DNA from: NS-11 sp036505795
GTDB lineage: Bacteria > Nitrospirota > Nitrospiria > Nitrospirales > NS-4
NCBI GenBank assembly: GCA_036505795.1
Contig: DASXSU010000111.1
Span: 1 to 45,377, forward strand
Length of the DNA stretch: 45,377 nt
Direction: 5' to 3'
The notes beneath the pieces are model-generated. The model searched no databases. It was not told where the DNA came from and saw only the letters and a list, made by a program, of their open reading frames with translations. A program made the translations under genes and the position numbers. Below are positions 32,133-38,863 of this stretch, in pieces; the stretch's first letter is position 1, and the number at the start of each line of letters is the position of its first letter.

Positions 32133-32552
32133 CATCGCGCCGTCGCCTTGCCTGACCCATTCCCCAAACCTTCCCAATTCACTGCGAATTGCGCATCCCG
32201 GCGGTTCTCGGATGACGCCTCCGACTGTCACTGAACGTTACAAACGACAAAGAGATAAGTTCGTGGTCGCAAAAATTCAATGACTTCTGTCCTTGGAACA
32301 GCTCTTGCTTCACCGTACCCCGCGTGCTTGTGCGTAGCAGAGAGACGTGTCTTTATGCCTGCTCTCCTATCCAATCCTAAAATCAGCACCGTGAACAATA
32401 GGGGAGATGACGGCACAAGCGCCGTTCACGAAGCGACTTCGCGGTCGAGGAAGGAGGTGAAGAAGAGAAGTTAGGCCGAAAGTCGAGAAGTGCAGTGAGA
32501 AGTTAGACTGCATGTTTCTGAACAACGATTTTAAACCATGAAGGAGGTTACC
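32133..32552. other. Intergenic region and 5' leader of the repeat-protein array
   Basis: This 420-base stretch contains the sigma-54 promoter (32293-32310) and then a leader of about 230 bases. The leader has a strong Shine-Dalgarno-like GGAAGGAGGTGAA near 32451 with no good start codon behind it, and a possible 39-codon frame from the ATG at 32355 that ends in basic residues (SRKEVKKRS). It may be a regulatory leader or processed RNA. Confidence 0.35.
32293..32310 (+). promoter_or_regulatory. Sigma-54 promoter of the exported repeat-protein array
   Basis: TTGGAAC (32293-32299) and TTGCTT (32305-32310) put GG and GC exactly ten bases apart; only one base of the consensus TTGGCAC-N5-TTGCTT differs. 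It lies just downstream of a sigma-54 activator gene and about 245 bases before the first repeat-protein gene, so transcription would start near 32320. Confidence 0.75.
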
Positions 32553-33374
32553 ATGTCTGGAAGTAAATGGATACTGGGAGTGGCGGCAGTTGCCCTCGCG
32601 GCGGCGATGTCCACCCCGACCTATGCAGGCAAGCAAGTGATTACCGACGGCGAAATGGACGCAGTCACTGCGGCCGGCCAGCCGATCGTAATTAAAAATA
32701 GTGACAGCGATATTGACGTTCGCGATGAGACCATTCTCGCCTTGGGCATCGAGGATAATGCGCAGTCAGACCTTCGCGCATTGGTCTTGAACAACACGCT
32801 CGGTGAGAACCAAGTCGGTACGGGCCTGAACATCGCGTCCGGCGGTTCAACCGGTCGTCAGGATAACAACATTACGCAGAGCTGGGGAGCCACCTATGAT
32901 CGCGAGATCGTACCCGGTTCGGCCAAGTCTTCGACCACCACGGCGAGTAAGAACGGCGCAGATGCCACGTGCGGTCGTGACGCGTTGATCTGTAAGCCGG
33001 TAGGCGGGAATGCTTCGGCCTCGGCGACAGCGTCGGCCTCTGTGACCCCAGCCACCAGATTGTCCATTTACGCCGACCAGATCGTGTTGGGCGACGATGA
33101 CGTGGACTATCGTCCCGTTACCAGCATTGCCATGGACGTTCGGGATACTGCGCAGATCGGATTGTCCGCGCTCGTGGTCAACAACGTGTCCGGTCTGAAC
33201 CAGGTCGCCAACGGCGTCAACATCGCCGGCGGCGTCGGGACAGGCGGCGTCGGTGCTGGCAACGTCTCAGTCACGTCAGCATCTGCGACGGCGGGCCAAG
33301 GGAACATCACCAACCAGTTCCGCGGCACGTCGTATTCTCGGCCTGATGACCTCCGTCCAGCCTTCGCACATTAG
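32553..33374 (+). CDS. Exported two-repeat protein, paralogue 1 (fap-like subunit candidate)
   Basis: 273 residues from the ATG at 32553, preceded by AAGGAGGTTACC. The signal peptide ends at PTYAGKQ. Then comes VITDGEMDAVTAAGQP (29-44), an acidic motif shared with the neighbours. Two repeats follow: 61-98 (LGIEDNAQSDLRALVLNNTL then GENQVGTGLNIASG) and 191-228 (MDVRDTAQIGLSALVVNN then VSGLNQVANGVNIAGG). Between them is a Ser/Ala-rich linker with a conserved CGRDALIC cysteine pair. The repeat style (N-Q-x-x-N-I-A-G) resembles FapB/FapC fibril subunits, but homology is not proven. Confidence 0.85.
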   Translation: MSGSKWILGVAAVALAAAMSTPTYAGKQVITDGEMDAVTAAGQPIVIKNSDSDIDVRDETILALGIEDNAQSDLRALVLNNTLGENQVGTGLNIASGGSTGRQDNNITQSWGATYDREIVPGSAKSSTTTASKNGADATCGRDALICKPVGGNASASATASASVTPATRLSIYADQIVLGDDDVDYRPVTSIAMDVRDTAQIGLSALVVNNVSGLNQVANGVNIAGGVGTGGVGAGNVSVTSASATAGQGNITNQFRGTSYSRPDDLRPAFAH

Positions 33375-33442
33375 GCAGGGGCAGGGAGGAAGCTATGAGT
33401 TTACGAACATATCCAACCCTAGTCTATGAAGGAGGTCTGGCA

Positions 33443-34243
33443 ATGCGATCTGGATATCAAACACTGATGTTAGGAATAGGCAGTCTTATTCTCACCGCGG
33501 CGATGGTTGCGCCATCGTATGCGGGTAAAAAAGTCATTACGGATAACGAAATGGATGAGGTCACGGCCGCGGGCCAGCCCATCGTGTTGAAAGGTGACGA
33601 CATTGATCAGCGCGCAGAGACCACTATCGCCCTGGGAATCGAGGATAATGCTCAGCACGATCTCCGAGCATTGATCTTGAACAACGTCGCCGGCGAGAAC
33701 CAGGTCGCGACGAACATGAACATCGCGTCCGGCGCCGGTAGCGGACGGCAGGATAACAACATTACGCAGAGCTGGGGATCCACCTATGACAGAGATTTCT
33801 TCGGATCAGCCAGCGCGAGTGCAAACGTGTCAGTCACCGCCGAGGGCGGAAAAGCAACATGCAACGCGGGTGCCCTCATCTGCGTACCCAAGGCCGGCAA
33901 TTCGGCATCGGCGACGGCCTCTGCGTCGGCGTCTACGCCGAACATCAGATCGTCCATTTACGCCGACCAGATTCTCCTGGCGGACGGTGACGTGGACTAT
34001 AGACCAGAGACCCACATTTCCATGGACATTCAGAACACGGCGCAGCAAGGGTTGTCCGCCCTTGTGGTGAACAACGTGTCCGGTCTGAATCAAGTCGCAA
34101 CAGCCCTGAACATTGCCGGTAACGTGGGAACCGGTCCCGCGCCGGGTGGCGGAAACGTCGCCGTCACCGGTGGCGGATCTGCGGCTGGTCAAGGCAACAT
34201 CATCAATCAGTTCCGTGGAACACCGTTCGCACGTCCTAACTAA
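33443..34243 (+). CDS. Exported two-repeat protein, paralogue 2
   Basis: 266 residues from the ATG at 33443 (AAGGAGG upstream). An in-frame ATG at 33395 also has a ribosome binding site but would put 16 residues ahead of the signal peptide. The order is the same as paralogue 1: signal peptide ending APSYAGKK, VITDNEMDEVTAAGQP, first repeat (ALILNNVAGENQVATNMNIA), RQDNNITQSWGSTYDRD, Cys pair (ATCNAGALIC), Ser/Ala linker, second repeat (ALVVNNVSGLNQVATALNIA) and INQFRGTPFARP. The two genes are 68 bases apart. Confidence 0.85.
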   Translation: MRSGYQTLMLGIGSLILTAAMVAPSYAGKKVITDNEMDEVTAAGQPIVLKGDDIDQRAETTIALGIEDNAQHDLRALILNNVAGENQVATNMNIASGAGSGRQDNNITQSWGSTYDRDFFGSASASANVSVTAEGGKATCNAGALICVPKAGNSASATASASASTPNIRSSIYADQILLADGDVDYRPETHISMDIQNTAQQGLSALVVNNVSGLNQVATALNIAGNVGTGPAPGGGNVAVTGGGSAAGQGNIINQFRGTPFARPN

Positions 34244-34260
34244 GGACTCTTGAACGCTGC

Positions 34261-34289
34261 CCGGCAGCTCTTTATATGGGAGCTGCCGG
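34261..34289 (+). terminator. Hairpin between paralogues 2 and 3
   Basis: CCGGCAGCTC (34261-34270) pairs perfectly with GAGCTGCCGG (34280-34289) around a nine-base loop. No T-tract follows. It sits between two co-directional genes and may attenuate or stabilise part of the transcript, setting the ratio of subunits, rather than end it. Confidence 0.5.
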
Positions 34290-34311
34290 CAGCCCAAGAA
34301 GGAGAATGACG

Positions 34312-35151
34312 ATGCAATATAGAAAATTCCTGCTCGGGATTGGGAGTCTTGCGCTCGCGCTTGCGATGGCGATCCCATCGTACGCCGCAAAACAAGTGAT
34401 ACCTGATCAGGAACTGGACGAGGTGACGGCAGCCGGCCAGCCGGTCGTGCTTATTAGTGGAAACGGCGGCAATACAGATGGAACGGCAAGCGACATTGTC
34501 AAGAGACCAGGAATTACCGATGCGTCGGTCACCCAGATTGCTCTAGGCATCGAGGATAGTTCTCAGCAGAATCTTCGTGCTCTGATCCTGAACAACATCG
34601 CAGGCGAGAACCAGACCGGCAACGGAATGAACATCGCGTCTGGCAGCAGCGCTGGTCGTCAGGACAACAACATTACCCAGAGCTGGGGATCCACCTATGA
34701 TGCCGACATCGTGAAAGGTACTGCTGTGACGGCCACGTCTTCAGCAAGCGCGCCGGGCGGAGACGCAAGTTGCGGTCGTGACGCCCTGATTTGCAAGCCG
34801 GTGGGCGGCAATGCTTCGGCTTCGGCCGCAGCCTCAGCGGTGAGTACACCGGCGATCAGGAGGTCGATCTATTCCGATCAGGTGCTCGTGTCAGATGGCT
34901 CAATCTTGTACGCGCCGGTGACCGTCATTGCCATGGATATCAGGGACACGGCGCAGCAGGGCTTGTCCGCTCTGATCGTGAATAACGTGTCCGGAATGAA
35001 CCAGGTCGCCAACGGCGTGAATATTTCCGGCGGCGTCTCGACAGGTCTCCCAGGCGCCGGGAACGTTTCGGTCAATGGGAGTGCAAATGGTGGAGGTCAG
35101 GGGAACGTGATCAATCAATTCCGCGGCACTCCGTACTCCAGACCTCAGTAA
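34312..35151 (+). CDS. Exported two-repeat protein, paralogue 3
   Basis: 279 residues from the ATG at 34312, with AAGGAG seven bases before it. Signal peptide ends IPSYAAKQ, then VIPDQELDEVTAAGQP. It has a longer insert after the motif (SGNGGNTDGTASDIVKRPG), two repeats (ALILNNIAGENQTGNGMNIA; ALIVNNVSGMNQVANGVNIS), the cysteine pair (SCGRDALIC) and the INQFRGTPYSRP ending. It is a close paralogue of the two preceding proteins, so the trio arose by tandem duplication. A strong terminator follows. Confidence 0.85.
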   Translation: MQYRKFLLGIGSLALALAMAIPSYAAKQVIPDQELDEVTAAGQPVVLISGNGGNTDGTASDIVKRPGITDASVTQIALGIEDSSQQNLRALILNNIAGENQTGNGMNIASGSSAGRQDNNITQSWGSTYDADIVKGTAVTATSSASAPGGDASCGRDALICKPVGGNASASAAASAVSTPAIRRSIYSDQVLVSDGSILYAPVTVIAMDIRDTAQQGLSALIVNNVSGMNQVANGVNISGGVSTGLPGAGNVSVNGSANGGGQGNVINQFRGTPYSRPQ

Positions 35152-35167
35152 CCTGTATCGTGTTTGG

Positions 35168-35197
35168 CGGGGGAGGCGCAGGCCTCCCCCGTTTCTT
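35168..35197 (+). terminator. Strong rho-independent-type terminator after paralogue 3
   Basis: CGGGGGAGGC (35168-35177), loop GCAG, GCCTCCCCCG (35182-35191), then TTTCTT. A ten-bp all-paired GC stem followed by T-rich sequence, so it may separate the three-paralogue unit from the genes downstream. Confidence 0.8.
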
Positions 35198-35268
35198 AGC
35201 AGTGGTGTGTGTTTGAAGCAGCAAAATGATAGGTGGTTCCTACCGTCGCGGAAAAAAGGAGAACGCTC

Positions 35269-36162
35269 ATGAATCATAGATTTTTAGGTGTCGCGGTTGT
35301 TGGGTTACTATTCGTCGCAACTCCGGGTTTTGCGGTCGAGTCGCTCAGCGATGACGAAATGGATCGCTTGTCGGCTTCCGGCGATCCGGTCGTGCTTCAA
35401 GCAAAAGGCGCAACGGACTCTGAAGTCGCCTATTCCGACAGCAGCAACTTCGAACTCTTGTTCGATGTCCCTCACGCGCAGTCGGGAATTCGCGCGCTGA
35501 CCGTGCAAAATGTGGTTGGTGAGCTGCAATTGCTCGTCAACCTCAACGTTTTGTCCGCCTCCCAAAACGTCGCGGGCACCGATCAACGGAACTTCAGTCT
35601 CCAGAGCTGGGGCAGCACCTTGCCCGATCCCAATACCGTGAAGACCGTGTCGGCGTCTGCCGCCGCGGCTCCCTGCGCCGGCGTGGGCAATTGTAATCCT
35701 ATCGGATCGCATGGCGACGGTCCATTTGCGAAGGCTGCGGTGGACGTGAAAGGGAATGCGGCAGCCGCGGTTTCCACGGCCATCTCTCCGGCTGCGAGCG
35801 CTTCCGCGGACGTCATTGTCAACGCTGAGTCTTCGGGTGGCAGCGCAAGAGCAGCTGTCGACAACGCGCCCTCGTATAAACTGGAGTTCGCACAATCTCA
35901 AGCGCAGAGCGATATCTCCGCCCTGTTCGTCAGCAATGTGGTGGGCCGCGCCCAGATGGCGTTGAACCTCAACATTGCCGCGGCGCAGCTGAACTTGATC
36001 CCTGGAAACAGCAGTGATCCATTTACGAATCCGCTTGGAAGCGCAGGCCCAGGTGTCATCAAGCAGGTCAATACAGGCATCCAATTCCGTGGCACTCCCT
36101 TGGTCGGTTCAAGTGGCACCACAAGCAACTTGGCCACCAATATCACTCATCTGAATCAATAG
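35269..36162 (+). CDS. Exported repeat protein, distant relative of the array (fourth member)
   Basis: 297 residues from the ATG at 35269, with AAGGAGAACG before it. Signal peptide ends PGFAVE, followed by SLSDDEMDRLSASGDPVV, the same acidic motif as in the paralogues. Two repeats match the family pattern at lower identity: AQSGIRALTVQNVVGELQLL with LVNLNVLSASQNV, and AQSDISALFVSNVVGRAQMA with LNLNIAAAQLNLI. A Cys pair (APCAGVGNCN) lies in the linker. It ends with GIQFRGTPLV, like the INQFRGTP endings of the trio. Confidence 0.85.
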   Translation: MNHRFLGVAVVGLLFVATPGFAVESLSDDEMDRLSASGDPVVLQAKGATDSEVAYSDSSNFELLFDVPHAQSGIRALTVQNVVGELQLLVNLNVLSASQNVAGTDQRNFSLQSWGSTLPDPNTVKTVSASAAAAPCAGVGNCNPIGSHGDGPFAKAAVDVKGNAAAAVSTAISPAASASADVIVNAESSGGSARAAVDNAPSYKLEFAQSQAQSDISALFVSNVVGRAQMALNLNIAAAQLNLIPGNSSDPFTNPLGSAGPGVIKQVNTGIQFRGTPLVGSSGTTSNLATNITHLNQ

Positions 36163-36205
36163 GATTGATCAGTAGCCAGAAAACGGATCGTCAGCCCACT
36201 ATTTA

Positions 36206-36306
36206 AGATTGACGTGAAGATGCCGGTTCTGAGAACCGTTATCCTGTGCTCCTGCCTTGGAACTACCCTGGTCCGAGGAGCACGGTACTCACGGATGAGG
36301 AGCTGA
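36206..36306 (+). pseudogene. Decayed copy of the 5' end of the next gene
   Basis: This stretch aligns base for base with 36317-36430, the signal-peptide and motif region of the Pro-rich gene (shared words GCCGGTTCTGAGAACCGT, GTGCTCCTG, CTTGGAAC and ACTCACGGATGAGGA). Single-base deletions shift the frame at two or more points and an in-frame TGA appears. It looks like a decayed tandem duplicate, with its GAGGAG remnant possibly still serving as the ribosome binding site of the next gene. Confidence 0.7.
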
Positions 36307-36313
36307 CCTGTAA

Positions 36314-37753
36314 ATGAGATTTGACGTCAAGGTGCCGGTTCTGAGAACCGTCATCGCTGTGCTCCTGGCCTTGGAACCCAACCTGGTTCTAGGCGCACAG
36401 GTACTCACGGATGAGGAACTGGACAATGTCACGGCGCAGGGGGATGCCCCTGCGCCGCTCCCTCCGCCGATTATTCCTGTCATACCGACGTACACAGCAG
36501 CAATTGCAGTGCCGGCCGCTCCACCTAGTCCGGCGATCGCAAACGCACCAGTTGTCCTCACAACTCCGGCTGCTCCGGTCCTCCTAAGTGTGCCATCGCC
36601 ACCTGGGTTACAGGGATCAGCAGCGGGCGGAAATTCTCCATCAGTCGCTGCGCCCCCAACGAGTGCACCGACGGTCGCAACATCGCCTACGGTCACCACG
36701 GCGCCCACTGTAGCTTCGGCACCGCCACCGCCGCCGCCGCCACCACCGCCAACCGTGGCAACAGCACCGACTGTGACCACAGTACCGATTGTATCAAGCG
36801 TGCCGGTCACCCCAGTGACGGCAACTCAACCGACCGTATCAACCGTGCCGGTTGCGCCAGTGACGGCAACTCAGCCGACCCTTGCAACGTTACCCTCGGC
36901 ACCAACTGTGGCGACAACTCCGGTACTGTCGAGCGTTGCTGTCGCTCCAGTGGCCGCCAATGCGCCTGCGCCGGCGACGCTGCCGTCAGTACCAATCACG
37001 CCTGTGGTTGCCGCGCTGCCGTCGACACCCACTGCTTCGGCCATTCCGATTATTCCAGCACAACCGGTCGTCGCAGCGATTCCGGTCCAACCGGTCGTGG
37101 CGGTGATTCCGGCCGTGCCGGCCACTCCCGTGGCTCCGGTCCAACCGGTCGTGGCGGCGATTCCGTCGGTCCCGGTGGCTCCGGTCCAACCGGTCGTGGC
37201 GGCGATTCCGGCCGTGCCGGCCATTCCGGCGGCTCCGGTCCAACCGGTCGTGGCGGCGATTCCGGTCGCGCCGGCAATCCCGGCGATTCCGGCACAACCG
37301 GTCGTTGCGGCTATTCCGGCGACTCCGGCACAACCGGCTACTCCTGCACAACCGGCGGTCGCGGCAGCTCCCGCACAGCCGGCAATCCCTGCAACGCCCG
37401 CAATCCCAGCAATCCCGGCACAACCGGCGATCCCGGCTACGCCAGCAGCCCCGGCCCTTGCCGCCGCTCCTGCAATACCCACCGTCGCAATCGCGCCAGG
37501 AACAACGGCTACAGTTCAATCTGACGGGAGCGTGAACTTATCGTTCAATACGGGCGCGGTCACCGGAAATGGGAGTGTGCTGATGTCGCCGTCGCCCACG
37601 TCCTCGACCATCATGAACGGCCAAACCATCTTTTCAAAGAACATCTTCAACGTCCAAAACATGATCTTTAATATGAATCTGTGTGTGTACTGCACAGCCA
37701 CAACGCTGACGCAAACAAACACCGGAATTCCGATAACTCTAAAGGTCAAATAA
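36314..37753 (+). CDS. Exported Pro/Ala/Val-rich repeat protein with a globular C-terminal tail
   Basis: 479 residues. Signal peptide (LRTVIAVLLALEPNLVLGAQ), then VLTDEELDNVTAQGDA, the array's motif. Residues 50-390 are low-complexity with Pro-Val/Ala repeats, including about seven copies of a VQPVVAAIP-like unit. The last 80 residues are different: a beta-rich tail with NLSFNTGAVTGNGSVLMSP and a CVYC pair near the end. It may be a stiff extended spacer or linker on the cell surface, with the tail as an anchoring or assembly module. Its stop overlaps the start of the C39 peptidase gene. It lacks the two-repeat module of its neighbours. Confidence 0.85.
   Translation: MRFDVKVPVLRTVIAVLLALEPNLVLGAQVLTDEELDNVTAQGDAPAPLPPPIIPVIPTYTAAIAVPAAPPSPAIANAPVVLTTPAAPVLLSVPSPPGLQGSAAGGNSPSVAAPPTSAPTVATSPTVTTAPTVASAPPPPPPPPPPTVATAPTVTTVPIVSSVPVTPVTATQPTVSTVPVAPVTATQPTLATLPSAPTVATTPVLSSVAVAPVAANAPAPATLPSVPITPVVAALPSTPTASAIPIIPAQPVVAAIPVQPVVAVIPAVPATPVAPVQPVVAAIPSVPVAPVQPVVAAIPAVPAIPAAPVQPVVAAIPVAPAIPAIPAQPVVAAIPATPAQPATPAQPAVAAAPAQPAIPATPAIPAIPAQPAIPATPAAPALAAAPAIPTVAIAPGTTATVQSDGSVNLSFNTGAVTGNGSVLMSPSPTSSTIMNGQTIFSKNIFNVQNMIFNMNLCVYCTATTLTQTNTGIPITLKVK
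37062..37480 (+). repeat. Tandem DNA repeats in the Pro-rich gene
   Basis: A unit containing CCGGTCCAACCGGTCGTGG followed by CGGCGATTCCG recurs several times (about 37080-37320), and a shorter degenerate Ala/Pro-coding repeat extends to about 37480. The strand has few stop codons in the other frames, which explains several long overlapping frames with no coding character. Copy number probably varies. Confidence 0.7.
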
Positions 37754-38724
37754 TGAGCAGCCTCATTGCCGTCCTACTTGCCGTCGTCTTCATAATATCG
37801 GGGACAGCGCCGGCCTGGGGAGCTGAGGTAGAAGTCTTGGTCGGCCAAACCCGATATCGAAAGCCGATCAAGAGTTTGCTTGAGCTACGCCGGGAGAACG
37901 TGGTCGTTCAAAATCTGGATTATTCATGCGGCGCTGCAGCCTTGGCCACGGTGTTGCGATACGGCTTTGAAGAGTCGGTCACCGAGGCAGAGATTATCGG
38001 TTTCATCTTCGTCTTCGGTCAGACTCCTGACGAAGGTTATAAGAAATATTTTAAGCGCAAGGGCTTTACGCTGCTCGACCTGAAACGTGCCGCCCGGGCA
38101 AAAGGCTATAAGAGCGTCGGATACAAAGGCATGAACCTCGTTGATCTTCTCGAACTACTTTATACCGACCGCGTCCCGGTGCTGGTGCCCATCAAACCCA
38201 TGGACTTCAATCACTTCGTGGTGGTGAAAGGCGTAGAGGGAGACCGCATCCTCCTGGCGGATCCAGCCTTGGGCAATACGACGATGTCGCTGAATCGATT
38301 TCTGGAGATCTGGATCGATGGGATTAGCTTTGTCGTGAAACCCAGTGCGGTGGCAGGCACAAGCACGGACTCAAAAAAATCCGCGCGCCAAGAGTCAGAT
38401 GTCGACTTGGACCGCCTCTCAGCTGCCGGGGCTGATACCAACGCCAATGCACAATACGAAAATCCTCCTTCGAAGGCGCTGTTGATTCCCAAACCCAGTG
38501 ATCCGCTTGCCCAGGGATGGCGGCAGCAGCCATTTTGGCACACTGCGTCCCCGAACGATGTTCCCCGTCTCGAGCCGACCTTTCAAAACCAAGATGGCGT
38601 CAATCTCGTGACGATCTTCAATGTTCAGAAGTTCGCCGGTGGCATTCAGCTTGGGCGCCCCGCCGGAAACTTTATGGATTTTTCACCTAAGAACGGGGCG
38701 CCGATCACAAGCAAGCCGCAATAA
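37753..38724 (+). CDS. C39-family cysteine peptidase of the exported repeat-protein array (FapD-like)
   Basis: 323 residues from the ATG at 37753, which overlaps the preceding stop (TAATG). A signal peptide ends at AWGAE. The C39 domain has C59 (LDYSCGAAALATVL), H154 (DFNHFVVVKGV) and D170 (LLADPALGNT). A C-terminal extension of about 120 residues follows. It contains DVDLDRLSAAGAD (217-229), the same acidic motif as in the five exported proteins. In Pseudomonas, FapD is a C39 peptidase in the functional-amyloid operon. Here it is the likely processing or secretion factor for the array. Confidence 0.88.
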   Translation: MSSLIAVLLAVVFIISGTAPAWGAEVEVLVGQTRYRKPIKSLLELRRENVVVQNLDYSCGAAALATVLRYGFEESVTEAEIIGFIFVFGQTPDEGYKKYFKRKGFTLLDLKRAARAKGYKSVGYKGMNLVDLLELLYTDRVPVLVPIKPMDFNHFVVVKGVEGDRILLADPALGNTTMSLNRFLEIWIDGISFVVKPSAVAGTSTDSKKSARQESDVDLDRLSAAGADTNANAQYENPPSKALLIPKPSDPLAQGWRQQPFWHTASPNDVPRLEPTFQNQDGVNLVTIFNVQKFAGGIQLGRPAGNFMDFSPKNGAPITSKPQ

Positions 38725-38791
38725 TTAGGCATGGTCCTTGTGATCCCCTACTTTTTGCTGAACGCTCCCCTTTCTTCCCTAAGAACATGCA

Positions 38792-38820
38792 TTGACATTC
38801 CGACGCCCCCTGAGTAGCGT
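38792..38820 (+). promoter_or_regulatory. Possible sigma-70 promoter for the barrel gene
   Basis: TTGACA (38792-38797), a 17-base spacer and TAGCGT (38815-38820). Its -35 flank (ATTGACATTCCG) matches the rplI promoter. The barrel gene starts 43 bases downstream, so the barrel and TPR genes might be made separately from the upstream genes. Confidence 0.4.
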
Positions 38821-38863
38821 GCGCCTCAGGCTTTCTCCTCATTATTATATAAGGCATCCCCAA

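Noticed and set aside
37060..37480. Possible CRISPR-like array from the repeated unit
   Set aside because: The repeats lie within a coding sequence in one reading frame, vary in spacing and contain no unique spacers.
36800..37540. Long minus-strand and frame-shifted plus-strand frames inside the Pro-rich gene
   Set aside because: They arise from the low-complexity GC-rich repeats, have no ribosome binding site or signal and show biased Gly/Ala or Arg composition.
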